From contig JAFKAC010000015.1 in assembly GCA_025766275.1 (NCBI GenBank), positions 434,001-498,000 on the forward strand: a stretch of DNA of 64,000 nt, read 5' to 3'. Below the pieces are notes generated by a model. That model was not told where the DNA came from. It saw only the letters and a list, made by a program, of their open reading frames with translations, and did not search any database. The translations under genes and the position numbers were made by a program. Below, piece after piece: positions 34,080-45,432 of this stretch. The stretch comes from Lactarius indigo. Taxonomy: Eukaryota > Basidiomycota > Agaricomycetes > Russulales > Russulaceae. Position 1 is the first letter of the stretch. Every line of letters begins with the position of its first letter.

Positions 34080-34325
34080 AATACTCTGCCTGTTGTGATG
34101 AAATTTTGGACACATTCATCTAAGATATGCTGAGATATGTCCGTTTATGCCAATATCTGGTAAGATTTTGCAAAATATTACTGGAAATTTGGAGGGAGGT
34201 TTTTATCTCACCTATCTTAACAATCTTGGAAATTCAGAAATATCGCTTATTTCTCAGCAAATATTGCCATTTTTCTAAAATTTGTTAAAGTTTTTGAAAA
34301 TTTCAGGATACCGTTTTTCCTGATG
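34080..34325 (-). repeat. Right terminal inverted repeat
   Basis: Complementary to 31939-32190, nearly perfect over the outermost 64 bp and ending CGTTTTTCCTGATG. Confidence 0.8.
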
Positions 34326-36301
34326 TCATATTCCTCCTCTCCTTCCACAAGATCCGGCGGTGGTCGTGGAAAGTTTTCGCCATGAAAGGCCGTACGTTTG
34401 TATGGCGTGAGAAGATCGATGTGAAACACTGGATGGATGCTCCACTGCGTGGGAAGTTCGAGACGGTAATTGTATGGGGACATCACCTGCACTACTTTAA
34501 ATGGTCCGTGGCGTCGCGCCGCCAGTTTCGCCGTGGGTTGATTGGTCCGTAGATGTCTTCCTTCCAGCCACACTTGATCACCGACTTGATAGCGTGGAGT
34601 ATCTTTATGCCGAACCCAGCTGTCTTGTGCCTTTTTGATAAGGTCTTGGGCAAGCCGGCGTGCCTCCTTTAATTGTGTCAGTCTGGTGATTACGTTTGGG
34701 ATTGGAGATGGCTTATCCATCCAATCGGCGGTCGGGTTGTACCCCATCAGAAGCATGAATGGCGATTGTTTCGTGTGTTCATGGGGCCAATTGTTGTGAG
34801 CGAATTCTGCTATCGGGAGATATGCCGCCCAATTATCTTGACGCTCGTTGGCCCAGAATCGTAGATATTGTTCAAGCCACTGATTGGTCCGTTCCGACTG
34901 CCCATCTGTGCACGGATGATAAGCCGTGGAAATGTTCTGTTGGATGCCCAATATGCGGCATATTTCCCGCGTGAATTTGGAGGTAAACCGGGGGTCTCGG
35001 TCGCTAATAATTTTACGCGGTAATCCGAATCGTTTGAACACGTGGTTGACGTACAGGATGGCGGTCCCCTCTGCTGTGATCTCCTCATTGCAGGGAATAA
35101 ATATGGATGCTTTGCTGCAATCATGATCAGTGACGGTTAAAATGCTGTCGTACAACTGTGAGATCGGCAGTTTGGTGATGAAGTCAAGGGCAATGGTATG
35201 GAAGGGAGGGGCGTCCTTGGCAGCGGTGATTGGGTGTAGTGGTGCACGGGTTGGTCTTGTATTGACTTTGATTCGTTGACAGTCAGCACATCCTGTGACA
35301 TACTCATACACATCCCGGCGGATGCTCGGCCACCAGTGGTGTCGCTCTACGATTCGTTGTGTCCTGCTTATTCCAGGATGTCCGTGTACCGGTGGGTCGT
35401 GGTGGTCTTGTATAATGGCCCGGTACGCTGTCATGGGTCCTGTGACTACCAGCCATCCGTCCTTGTACCACTCTCCCTCTACCTTTTTGAGGCGATGGGC
35501 ATCGACCCAGGTTTTGATTATGGCGGGGTCTTGTCGTCGCTTCGGCGGTTGCATCATCGGGTGTGTTTCCAGCGCACGCGCAGCATTAGTGGCTCGTATG
35601 AATACCTCCGGGGGTAAGACGACTACACCTTGGTTGTCTCCCTCTCCTTGGTCGTAGTCTGGCCGTCGTGATAGCGCATCTGCTCTGCCATTGTTCTTCC
35701 CTTTGATGTGATGGATCTCGAAGTCGTACTCCATTAATTCTAGTACTTCTCGAGTGACCCTTCGACTGATCTTTTGCGGAGTTTTCCAGTATTGGAGATT
35801 TAGGTGATCTGAGAATATTTTGATCTTGTGCGGAGACCCTGCGAGCAGAGGTCTCCAGTGGCGAAGGGCTTTGACAATGGCGAGAAGTTCTAGGTCATAA
35901 ATGTCGTAATTTCGCTCTGCTTCATTCAGCGTAGCCGAATAGTATCCTATGGGATGCTTGCGACCGTCATTTTTCTTTTGTAGGAGTACTGCGCCTACCG
36001 CGAATCCTGACGCGTCGACCTCTAACTCGAACTGATCTTGTAAGTTGGGGTGTGCTAGCACTGGTTCTTCCGTCACGAGTCGTTTGAGGGTTTTGAAGGC
36101 CCGCTCTTCATCGTCTCCCCAGTTCCACTCGGCATCTTTCCTCGTTAACCGGTTGAGGGGTCGTGCGTGGGTTGCGAAACCTCGGATGAAAAGGCGGTAA
36201 AAGTTACAGAAACCCAAAAATGACCGTACGTCCCTGACCTTGGTTGGTGTCGGCCAGTCTTTGATGCCGCGAACTTTTACCGGGTCCATACATGTTACCC
36301 C

Positions 36302-36315
36302 CTTTTCAAGGATTA
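36302..36315 (-). other. Central polypurine tract of Gypsy E (variant)
   Basis: Sense GAAAAGGGGGTAAC at the end of RT (ILEKGV). It differs by one base (TAA for TGA) from the tract in C, D and F. Position is approximate to a base or two. Confidence 0.5.
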
Positions 36316-37653
36316 CCCCCAGGTAATCCATCCGAGGTTGGTGGAAAAGGCATTTTTCGAGCTTGAAGTAGAGGTCATGTTCCTGAGCGACGCGAAGAAC
36401 ATCCGTCACCGCGGCTATGTGGTCAGCGGATGTAGCGCCTTCCCATGTGGCGATGCCAATGTCATCCATGTAAACATGAATGACGGTACCACGGAGTTCG
36501 TGCTTCGCGATGGTATCACGATAGATGTGGTTCATCATTGTTTGGAAAGTGGCCGGCGAGTTGGTGAGGCCGAAGAACATTACCGTTGGCTCAAAAAGGC
36601 CAAACTTGGTCTTGAAGGCTGCCTTTTCCTGATCACCGTCTCGTATTTGGATATTATTGTATCCCCAGCAGATGTCGAGCTTCGTATAGATGTAAGCGTT
36701 ACTAAGGTCGTAAATGAGGTCTTGAATTAGGGGGAGTGGGTATTGATTTCGTATAGTATACGAGTTGATAGTGCAATAGTCCTGTACGGGGCGTAGTTTT
36801 CCGTCCTTCTTTTTGACAAAGAAGAATGAAGATGCGTACGGGGATATGGAGGGTCGCAGATATCCTTGCTGCAGTTTCTCGTCCAGAAATTCCTTGAGTT
36901 TCCCTTCTTCCTCCTGCGTTAATGGGTATATCTTGCAGTCTATTGCTGAAGGGGTACCCGGCTTGAAGTCTATTGCGTGGTCCCACGGCCTGGTGGGGGG
37001 AAATCGTTGTGACGCTTCTTCGCTGAAGAGTTGTTGGAAGGCGTGGTAGGCTGCCGGCAGTTCTACGGGCTTTTCTCCCCCTTTGGCCTGGATGGCCAAT
37101 TCTGTGGACGTAGTTGCTCGCAAGTACGCGTCCTCCTCGTCTAGTTCGAGGGCTATCGCTTCTTTTTCATCGTTAGTTAGGGCGGTCGCGATAACGGTGT
37201 GACGGTCCAGACTGTCCTGTGTGCTGATCACGACTGGCATGACCTTCTCATGTATGACCGCGTCTCGCCAATTAATGGTTGGTTCGTAGGTCGCCAACCA
37301 GGGATAACCCAGGACAACTTCTTCGTTTCCGAGATTTGTGATAAGGAATCTCATGGTCCTGTGATACCCGTTGGCGTATACGTCCAGGTCGGTGAAGTGA
37401 GTGATGGACCCAGCTTTATTTTCTGTACTGTCTATGTTCCACACCTTCCGCGGTCGGATCAGTTGCTGGACCCCTATTCCCATTTTTTTGATAAAGTTCG
37501 GGTGTATGAAGTTATCGGTGGCCCCCGAGTCCACCAATGCTTTTATGTCGGCCATTCGGTAATTCGTACGAATCGAGACTGGAATTCGAAGAGAACGAAA
37601 GCGCGTCATGATTACAGAATTACAATTTAAAGCCCTCACCCAGGCCGATGGGT

Positions 37654-39660
37654 TCAGGCGTTCCGAAAACCCTCCTTTCCCCACAGATCCTGCAATATCA
37701 GGTCTTTTACTTCGTCGGGCGCGTTTGCAACTCCGGTGAGCCATTCTTTTGCACGTTCTTCGGCTGTTTTGCTGGTCGAGGCAGCCTGTATCTGGGCTGG
37801 TGGCGACTCTTGCGTGTAGTAGTCGGTTTCCGTCATCCGGACACTGGAGGGTCCGGGGTTCTGTGGTTGCCATTGTCGCGGCTGCCTAGGATGGGGACAA
37901 TTTCGTGAGAGATGGCCTGGTGCGTGGCAGTTATAGCATAACACCGTCCTTAGGTCTCGTCGCGACCCTCCCCGTCCTCGGCCTCGGACTCCTGGCCCTC
38001 CTCTTGGCGGGAAGGGGGGTGAGTTAGTATACGGTGGTTTGCTATAATCGATTTCTTCCGACCCTGCTAGTCGTGCCTTGGTTCGGTCGGCGGAAGTGTC
38101 CATGGCCCATGGATTGGCGAGATTCTGGGGAACGGTCCATCCGGCGTTTCCTGCCTTTTTGGGCTTGTTGTCTTTATACTCGTCTACCCTCGCGCGGATG
38201 TGGATGTAATTGCGTTGCCTACGAAGCGTCGCTCGCTTCCATTCGTCGAACGTCTCCGGTTCGTCCAGATCGTAGGTCTTCTCGTAGAGTTTCTTTGGCA
38301 GCCCCTTGGTAAAGAGGTCGATTGTTTGGGGGTCATTGAGACGGTATCCGGCCTTCCTGGCGGCTTCTTCGAACTCGTTGACGTACTTATCAATATCTCC
38401 GTCAACCATTTTGAGCCCTTTTCTAAGAAGCGCTTGAGCCTGTTCGCGTTCGAGGGTGTTAACGAACCTTTGGTTAAATCCCTCCGCCACCGCGTTCCAT
38501 AGATCGCGCGTATGCTGGTCTATCCCTCGTTGTATCTGCCGGTTAAGCCATTTGAGGTACGAAAGTACCCATTCGCTGACTGATACCCCTTTTATATAGG
38601 ACAGAAACAGGAGGCTTCGTCGGTAGTCGTTGCGCATAACAGGGGTGTCGAGGTTCATTCCCCAGTAGACATGCCATTGCGTGAGGAACGAATCCACTTT
38701 AGTGCGATCGCCGTCAAAGATAGTGGGAGGTTCACCGGTTAGTTTTTCATGTCCCTGTCCCCCTCCTCCTGTGCCTCCTCCACCACCGCCTCCTCCACCA
38801 CCGCCTCCTCCCCCTCCTGGGGGTCCTCCTTCCAGTGGGTTGTTTGGAAGGTCAGGTGGGTTTCCTCCTCTTCCTGGGCGTCGGGGGAAGTCGTCTCCGG
38901 GTGGTCCTCCCCATCCCGGTGGGGGGTCCAGTGGTATTCCTCGTCTCCCTCCATCTCCTGACGGGGGGTCTCCTTGGTCGGGTCCAATGGCTCGAAAGAT
39001 TGCTGCGTCATCTGCAGTCATACGGTGTCCTGTGTCAGGGTTAATAGGCATAAGATGCCGCTGTGATTCTTGTCTAATTGCCTCGGCCGCTTCTCGCGCC
39101 GCTTGTTCCCTGATAGTCATAATTTCTTCTGCCGTCATGGTGGTGGTTGCCATTTCTGCTGCCGGCGATTGTACGTGAATGACTTCTGGTTGTTCTGAGA
39201 TATGCAGGGACTCAGCTTGTTGGATAGTATATTGTTCAATAGGTCCGACACTCGCGGGTCGGTTTTCTTCGCTTTGTTCGTCCTCTTCAAGTTCCTCACT
39301 GACTGCTTCTCCAGTAGAGTGTTCTCGTAGTTGGCCGTCAATGGGGCCCCAGTCGGCTCGTGAATTGAGTTCGCGTGCGTCGATGTCGCACTGATATTGT
39401 CTTCCTGCTGGCCTGACAACGTCCCAGCGGTGGTCTATGGGATTCCACGTAATTTCCACCCAGCACAGGTGATCGAAGTTGAACTCAACAGGTCTGAACC
39501 TCGTAGGTCCGTTGAATTCCACGAAATATCCGGTTTCGTCTCCTCTGTCTCTCCACCTTGCTGCTCCTAGGAATCGGGTTGGTACGTTACGGTCTCCTCT
39601 TCGGTTTAGATGATAGGGACGGAAACTCGTCCACTGTTCTCTGGTGTTGACAGTCGCCAC
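37654..39660 (-). CDS. gag polyprotein of Gypsy E
   Basis: An open frame of 668 residues from the conserved GTG. N-terminal domain (REQWTSFRPYHLNRRGDRNV, GYFVEFNGPTRF, FNFDHLCWVEI), acidic segment, Gly-rich run, capsid-like domain (LTGEPPTIFDGDRTKVDSFL, WVLSYLKWLN, DPQTIDLFTKGLPKKLYEK, EPETFDEWKR), CCHC knuckle (CYNCHAPGHLSRNC). It ends GFRNA at 37654 and overlaps pol by the frameshift site. The first ATG falls about 170 codons in, well inside conserved protein sequence. Confidence 0.9.
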   Translation of the reverse strand: MATVNTREQWTSFRPYHLNRRGDRNVPTRFLGAARWRDRGDETGYFVEFNGPTRFRPVEFNFDHLCWVEITWNPIDHRWDVVRPAGRQYQCDIDARELNSRADWGPIDGQLREHSTGEAVSEELEEDEQSEENRPASVGPIEQYTIQQAESLHISEQPEVIHVQSPAAEMATTTMTAEEIMTIREQAAREAAEAIRQESQRHLMPINPDTGHRMTADDAAIFRAIGPDQGDPPSGDGGRRGIPLDPPPGWGGPPGDDFPRRPGRGGNPPDLPNNPLEGGPPGGGGGGGGGGGGGGGTGGGGQGHEKLTGEPPTIFDGDRTKVDSFLTQWHVYWGMNLDTPVMRNDYRRSLLFLSYIKGVSVSEWVLSYLKWLNRQIQRGIDQHTRDLWNAVAEGFNQRFVNTLEREQAQALLRKGLKMVDGDIDKYVNEFEEAARKAGYRLNDPQTIDLFTKGLPKKLYEKTYDLDEPETFDEWKRATLRRQRNYIHIRARVDEYKDNKPKKAGNAGWTVPQNLANPWAMDTSADRTKARLAGSEEIDYSKPPYTNSPPFPPRGGPGVRGRGRGGSRRDLRTVLCYNCHAPGHLSRNCPHPRQPRQWQPQNPGPSSVRMTETDYYTQESPPAQIQAASTSKTAEERAKEWLTGVANAPDEVKDLILQDLWGKEGFRNA
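37666..37672 (-). other. -1 frameshift site of Gypsy E (GGGTTTT)
   Basis: GAG GGT TTT in gag phase, with the gag stop four codons on and an open pol frame at -1. Confidence 0.75.
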
Positions 39661-39667
39661 AATGAAT

Positions 39668-39678
39668 ATCTTGGTCTT
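39668..39678 (-). other. Self-priming primer-binding site of Gypsy E
   Basis: Sense AAGACCAAGAT, 2 nt after the 5' LTR; perfect complement of ATCTTGGTCTT (plus-strand 39881-39891) in the LTR. Confidence 0.85.
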
Positions 39679-39680
39679 AA

Positions 39681-40143
39681 TGTAACGCCATCACGACGTT
39701 AGCTCGACTTGAGCTCTATTAGGGCGACTTCTATGACTCAGCTGATCACGCGCAGAGGCGTATGGCTCGAAGGCGGGTTCTAGATGTTCGCAGACACTAG
39801 GATCCGAATGAAGCTCTCCCTTTGATGGAAGGCACGTCTTTGGAGATGAGAATGAAAGAGACAGGAAGTGACGATTGAAGAAGACCAAGATGGCGTATCT
39901 TGGTCTTCCGCAGCTACCTTAAATACAAGAAGAGCAGGCTTTCAAGCGCTGCTATGAGTCACCGTAACGTAGCGTCCAACGTATCGCGTAAGTACCGCAA
40001 TCCTACTACTACTACTACTTGTACTAGGATCGAGTCATCCTTCAACGCCTAACTCCTATCGTAAATCCCGAGTCCGTGACTAATATACCTTACAGCCGTA
40101 GCCACAACCGGTACAGTAAGGGTCCGATGCGAAAACCGTAACA
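39681..40143 (-). repeat. 5' LTR of Gypsy E
   Basis: 463 bp, two differences by eye from the 3' LTR. In sense a TATTTAAGG box stands 34 nt before ATCTTGGTCTT, the right arm of a perfect 12-bp inverted repeat with a 5-nt loop. Confidence 0.93.
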
Positions 40144-40148
40144 CCATG

Positions 40149-42402
40149 TCCCTTCGATATCTTTTAGCTTGTGAGCGTCAACCCAGGGTTTCAACTTAGC
40201 TATATTTTGCTCGTAGATGGGGTGTTCTGGAGTCATTTCAACTGGTAGAATTTTGGGTCTCCAGTGGGGGTGCCGTGGCTCCTCTAACGTGGTAGCGCGT
40301 GCGAAGACGCTCTCTGGTAGTACGGTTACACCTTCATTATCATTTTCTCCTTGGTCGTAGTCTGGTCTTCGCGATAAGGCGTCAGTGCATCCATTGGAAG
40401 TTCCCTTAATGTGGTGAATCTCGAAGTCATATTCGGAGAGTTCGAGTACTTCCCTGGCTACGCGTCTGCTAATCTTTTGCGGCGACTTCCAGTATTGTAA
40501 GTTGAGATGATTGGAGAATACTTTGACCTTGTGAGGGGAGCCCGCTAAGAGGGGTCTCCAGTGGCGGAAAGCTTTGACAATTGCTAGGAGTTCAAGGTCG
40601 TAAATGTCGTAATTTCGTTCGGCTTCACTGAGAGTAGATGAATAATAGCTGATGGGATGTCTTTTGCCATCTGCTTTGCGCTGAAGGAGAACAGCTCCGG
40701 TGGCAAATCCGGATGCATCGACTTCTAGTTCGAATTGTTGTGTGAGATCTGGGTGTGCGAGAACAGGTTCACCGGTGACGAGGGTTTTGAGGTCTTGGAA
40801 CGCCTTTTCTTCCTCTGTCCCCCAGTGCCATTCGGTGTCTTTGCGCGTGAGTTTGTTGAGCGGTCGTGCTTTGGTTGCGAAGCCTCGTATGAAGGGTCGG
40901 TAAAAATTACAAAAACCGAGGAAAGAGCGGACGTCCTTAACCTTGGTTGGCGTGGGCCAATCTTTAATGCCCGAAATTTTGACAGGGTCCATGCATGTCA
41001 CCCCCTTTTCAAGGATTACCCCCAGGTAATCCATGTGTGGGGAGTGGAAGAGGCATTTCTCTAGCTTGTAGTACAGATCGTGCTCCGCAGATACGCGGAG
41101 TACATCCTTGACCGCTTCGATATGATCCGGTAGTGAGTGATTGAGACTGGTGGCAATGCCGATGTCATCCATGTAGACACGAATAACTGTACCCCGCTGT
41201 TCATGCTTTGCGATAACATCCCTAAAGATGAAATTCATCATCGTCTGGAACGTTGCCGGGGAGTTGGTTAGGCCGAAAAACATCACCGTTGGTTCGAACA
41301 GTCCATAGCATGTTTTGAACGCTGCCTTCTCTTCATCTCCCTCTTTGATGCGTACGTTGTTATACCCCCATCTGACATCAAGTTTAGTGTAGATGTGGGC
41401 ATTGCTGAGATCGGTGATAAGGTCGGAGATGAGAGGGAGAGGATACTGGTTGCGAATAGTGACGGCATTTATTTTTCGATAATCTTGGATGGGTCGTAAC
41501 TTGCCATCTTTCTTCTTGATAAAGAAGAAAGACGACGCGTATGGAGATTTGGAGGGTCATATATACCCCTTCTTGAGTTGTTCGTCGATCCATTCGCATA
41601 GTTTTTTGTCTTCTTCCTGTGTCATAGGGTATATTTTGCAATCGATTGCATCGGCAGTTCCTGGTTTAAATTTGATAGCGTGATCCCAGGGCCTGCTGGG
41701 TGGAAACCTGTCTGAGGCTTCTTCACTGAAGAGGCGTTTGAATTCATGGTATTCGGGGGGTAACTCAGCTTTAGTGACATATTGTTGAGCGGCGATGGCG
41801 AGGTCAGTGGCAGTGGCCCTGATCCGACATCCTACTTTGAATTGATGCCGCTGTTCATCCGTGATAACACAAGAGTGTACCACTTCATATTCGTCGTCTT
41901 GAACAGTGGTTGTCGCGACTACTGGCATTGTTTTGAGACGCGGATTAGTGGATCGAATGACGATAGGAAGTATATCTTCGTGAATGGCCGCTTGCGACCA
42001 TTTGATATGTGGGTCGTAAATGGCAAGCCAGGGATAGCCTAGTACGATGTCTTCGTTGCCAATATCTGTAATGAGGAAGCGGATTTCCTTGTGAATGCCT
42101 TTAGTTTGGACATCAACATCGGTATAATGGGTGATATGCCCCGACTTGTTTTCTGTGTTGTCGATGTTCCATATTTTCTTTGGGATGTCAAGTAGTTGGG
42201 TCCCAAGCCCCATCCTTTTTGCAAAGGAGGGTTTCATGAAGCAGTGGGTTGCTCCCAAGTCAACTAATGCTCGTATGTCGGCCATTGCGTAACTGGTGCG
42301 AATCGATACTGGAACTCTCATAGAACGATAGCGAGTCATGATTACACTGTTACAATTAACTGCCCTCACCCAGGCCAATGGGTTCAGGCGTCCTGAAAAC
42401 CC
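40149..42402 (-). pseudogene. pol of Gypsy C, 5' part (protease, RT, RNase H)
   Basis: From its slippery site (42396-42402): protease (LGATHCF, with VDLGATH replacing VDSGATH, a catalytic-motif change), then RT broken by TGA after KKGYI (near 41560) and by frame damage near 41285 (the Arg-to-Cys/His type changes are frequent). RT resumes with VYMDDIGIAT, then RNase H (DASGFATGAVLLQ). The E insertion follows DIEGTW. The central polypurine tract (40998-41011, sense TGAAAAGGGGGTGA) is intact. Confidence 0.85.
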
Positions 42403-44345
42403 TCCTTCTTCCACAATTGTTGGAGGATGATGTCTTTTACGTCGTCTGACTCTCCTGCTACTCCGTTAAGCCAATCACTGGCGCGCTGTTGAGGGGGTGC
42501 GTCTTGGACCACCCTGGTAGTGACTTCTGGTTCTTGTTGATGATAGTCGGTATCTATATACCGACTGGTTGATGCTTGGGGTTGATATCCCCCTCCTCAT
42601 GGCTGTCTGCAATCGCGGGCCATGTGTCCGTCCTTTCCACAATTGTAACAGGTGACTGGCCTTTGGTTATTACGTCCTCCTCCTCTCTGGAGGAATCCTC
42701 CTCTCGGTCGATACGGGGGACAAGGAGCGAGTATATCTTTGGCTCCTGCGAGTCGCCCGCGGATTTGGTCTGCCGACGTGTCCATCGCGTTTGGGTCTCG
42801 AGGTAGGTTCCTTGGTTGCCAGGAACTTCTTGGTGGTCCTTGCCACTGTCGTGTTTGGCGCGATCGCCCTTGTCCTTGTCCTGGAGGGACTCCTTTGTTC
42901 AGTACTGCTTTGAGATGGAGATACTGTTGCTGGCGAGTGGTGGCTGATTCCTTCCACTCGCGGTAGTTGCGGGGGTTGTCAAGGGTGTAAACCTTCTCAT
43001 ATAGGTCTTTTGGTAACCCGCTCGCGAATAGGTCTAGCGTCTGGGGATCGTCGAGCCGATACTGAGCGCGGCGTATTAGTTGTTCGAATTGAGTGCAATA
43101 CTCATCTAGATTGCCTCCGATCATCTTGACTCCCTTCTTGAGCTCATACTGAGCTTGCTCTTGTTCCATGGTATTGCGGAAGCGCTGCATGAAGCTGCAC
43201 GTGACTTCGTTCCATAAGCCTTCGCTAGTACGGGGTATTCCTGCTTGTATCTGGCCATTAAGCCAGGTAAGCATGGCTAATACCCATTCGCTGACGTTGA
43301 CGCCTTTGATATATGATAGAAAAAGTAAGGCGCGTCGGTATGGTGTCGCCATAATGCCTTCATCGGTGTTCATGCCCCAGTAGACATGCCACTGGGTAAG
43401 AAATGCTTCAACTTTTGCGCATTCTCCGTCGAATACTGTAGGGGCTTCGCCAGCTAACTTGTTACTTGGAAGGGGAATGGTAGGACCTGCACCTGGTAGC
43501 CCTCCACCTGGAGGTCCTCCTCCTGGTGGTCCTCCCGGAAACCCTCCGGGGAATCCTCCAAACCCAGGTCCTCTTGACGGGGGTCCTCCTCCTGGTAAGT
43601 CGCCGGGGTTTCCTCCTCCTCCACTAGGAGGGTCAGCTACGTCGGGCCCAATGGCGCGGTGGATTGCTATGTCGTCGTCGGTCATTCGGTGACCGGTATA
43701 GGGATTAATGGGAGCTAAGTTAGCTCTAGACTCTTCTGCGATACGTCTTTGTTCTTCTAGGGCTATTTGATCCCTTTCTTCGGTGGTGAGTGTTACTCTT
43801 TCCTGTGTAATAGTGGCGGTAGCCATTGCGACTGCTGGGCTATGAATGTGGATTACTTCTGGCTCGGGTTGATGAATGGTAAGGGACTCAGTTCATTGTA
43901 TAATGTGATCGCCGATGGCTCCTAGACTGGCTTCTTCTGCCGGCGTTGTTCCTCTACTCAGTGATTGACTTTCGGAGGCTTCTTCCCCACTGATTCCTTC
44001 GTCTGTATGTTCTTGTGCTTGTCCGTCAATAGGACCGTAATCTGCGCGGCTATTAAGCTCTCGTGCGTCGATGTCGCAATTGTAGTTTCTTCCTGCTGGT
44101 CGTACGATGTCCCAGCGATGATCTATGGGGTTCCAAGTAACCTCGGTCCAACAAAGGTGTTCGAAATTGAACTCAACAGGTCGGAAACGGTTGGGACCGT
44201 TAAATTCTACGAAATACCCGGTGTCTTCTCCTCGTTCTCTCCACTGAGCTGCTCCTAAGAATCTTGTTGGTACGTTGCGGTCTCCTCGTCGTTCAATATG
44301 GTAGGGACGAAAAGACGTCCACTGATCTCTGGTCGAGTACACCAC
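42384..44345 (-). pseudogene. gag of Gypsy C with TGA interruptions
   Basis: Same plan as gag of D. TGA codons at 43893-43895 and just after CRQP near 42596 replace Arg of the D copy. The capsid-like domain (LAGEAPTVFDGECAKVEAFL) and CCHC knuckle (CYNCGKDGHMARDC) are otherwise complete. Frame shifts are not needed to read it. Confidence 0.85.
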
Positions 44346-44352
44346 GATGAGG

Positions 44353-44363
44353 ATCTTGGTCTT
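44353..44363 (-). other. Self-priming primer-binding site of Gypsy C
   Basis: Sense AAGACCAAGAT, 2 nt after the 5' LTR; complement of ATCTTGGTCTT (plus-strand 44599-44609). Confidence 0.85.
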
Positions 44364-44365
44364 AA

Positions 44366-44875
44366 TGTTACGCTCCACCGGCGTTAGTCCGACTTGGACT
44401 TCTGGATAGGCGTAATCGACTTAGCGAAGGTAAAGCAAATGGGGATCATGTGTCAACCCAATGCAAGCTGAACAGGGGCACACCGGCACACGCTGCAGCA
44501 AAAGATGAAAGAAGTCCTATCCCTTGGTGGATAGTAGTAGAGGCACACTTAGTCCGAGACTAAGGCAAGCGAGAGACGAGTCAAGTGGTGGATTGAAGAA
44601 GACCAAGATGGGGACTCTTGGTCTTTCGAGTCGACTACTTATACAGATACATGCGGGCTTTAAAGCGCCGCTGGAATAGTACGTAACCAATAGCGTAACT
44701 AGCTCGAACCCTAGTACAGCTATCCTAGGAATGAATCATACATGAGTCACAATCACATGTGAACTACTATGCTGACTGATGCGATGTAAGAGTCCATGAC
44801 TAATAGTAATACCGGACCGTAGTCATAACTGGTCATGAGTCATGTGTAATGAGTCACTTGGTCCGTACCGTAACA
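44366..44875 (-). repeat. 5' LTR of Gypsy C
   Basis: 510 bp, six transitions by eye against the 3' LTR at 19163-19672. TATAAG box and hairpin as in D. Confidence 0.92.
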
Positions 44876-44880
44876 CTGGG

Positions 44881-45432
44881 TCTGGTAGCCCCTTAACTTC
44901 AAAATATCCAGGCGTGCATGGCCCACTGGGCTGTGTATTGTGGAGCTTAGCACCAGCTGTCTCTGGTGCTCCACACTGGGCGCAGGATCTCCTCACCATG
45001 GGAGTGTAAAACCTGGTTCAGGCTCTGGGGGGTGTTCACCTTATGGTGTTCTGCAACCAGATACCTGCCTTGTAGCGGCAATGGGAAAGGACTCAGTAAA
45101 GCCACTTGTGGCGATGAGGCAACCAATAGGCCGAGGAGGCTGAGGTAGACAGCCTTGGGCTCTGAAAGCATTCCCTTCACCTTCCCCCTGACGCAAACCA
45201 TTTGAGCTGTGTCCTAGACACATCCTGGCTGGCAGCTAGCTCATGGTATGGCAAAGGGATTCCTTTAACCTGGGCCTAGCCCTTGTATCACTGGCATACT
45301 ATCAGGAGGCAGGACGCGCTAGCGTTCTGGCCTTACAGAATCACAGACAGGAGTGGTATCCCCTCTATCTCTGTCTTGCAAACTATGAAGCACTATCGCT
45401 GACTGCTCCTCAGCAATAGATAAATCATCCCA
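44881..45432 (+). other. Copia 5' leader, downstream part
   Basis: Non-coding leader between the Gypsy C insertion and the gag-pol ATG. With 18935-19162 it gives an untranslated leader of about 780 nt. No conserved coding frame was seen. Confidence 0.6.

Larger units (their letters stand above)
31939..34325. mobile_element. Non-autonomous long-TIR DNA transposon (2,387 bp)
   Basis: The ends are inverted repeats: CATCAGGAAAAACGGTATCC at the left and its exact complement at the right, with strong matching over about 64 bp and weaker matching over about 230-250 bp per side. No transposase was found. The interior holds a GC-rich part (about 32280-32800) with a 99-bp tandem duplication, an A18 run near 32831, and several poly-T/pyrimidine tracts (near 33134, 33266, 33694, 33833). 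Its long open frames are low-complexity. The superfamily is undetermined; it may carry captured sequence. Confidence 0.85.
30542..37672 (-). pseudogene. pol of Gypsy E, interrupted in the chromodomain by a DNA transposon
   Basis: From the slippery site the -1 frame runs unbroken through protease (VDSGATDNF), RT (VYMDDIGIAT), RNase H (DASGFAVGAVLLQ), integrase (HHWWPSI..CADCQR, LDFITK, DRDPRFTS, SERTNQWLEQ) and the GPY/F-like region to the start of the chromodomain at 34330. There the 31939-34325 insertion intervenes. The chromodomain and C-terminal domain continue from 31938 to the stop at 30542 (ending TARDFR) without a stop. The break is thus a single clean insertion. Confidence 0.92.
30049..40143 (-). 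mobile_element. Ty3/Gypsy chromovirus E (intact apart from a DNA-transposon insertion)
   Basis: A minus-strand element inside pol of C with CCATG duplications (30044-30048 and 40144-40148). The two 463-bp LTRs differ at two positions by eye. Without the 2,387-bp insertion (plus TCAT duplication) it is about 7.7 kb. Gag and pol are open, so it was probably competent until the insertion. Protein-wise it belongs with B. Confidence 0.94.
19163..44875 (-). mobile_element. Ty3/Gypsy chromovirus C, host of elements D and E
   Basis: A minus-strand element in the Copia leader with CTGGG duplications (19158-19162 and 44876-44880). Its own sequence is 19163-21867, 29672-30048 and 40149-44875, about 7.8 kb. 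Both LTRs are 510 bp and differ at six positions by eye, all transitions. D inserted in its integrase core region and E between RNase H and integrase. Several in-frame TGA codons add to the damage. Confidence 0.92.

Noticed and set aside
38681..39178. Long plus-strand Pro/Ser-rich open frames opposite gag of E (and the like opposite gag of B, C, D)
   Set aside because: They are antisense shadows of Gly/Pro-rich linkers and CCHC regions in gag; no start context, domain or conservation of their own.
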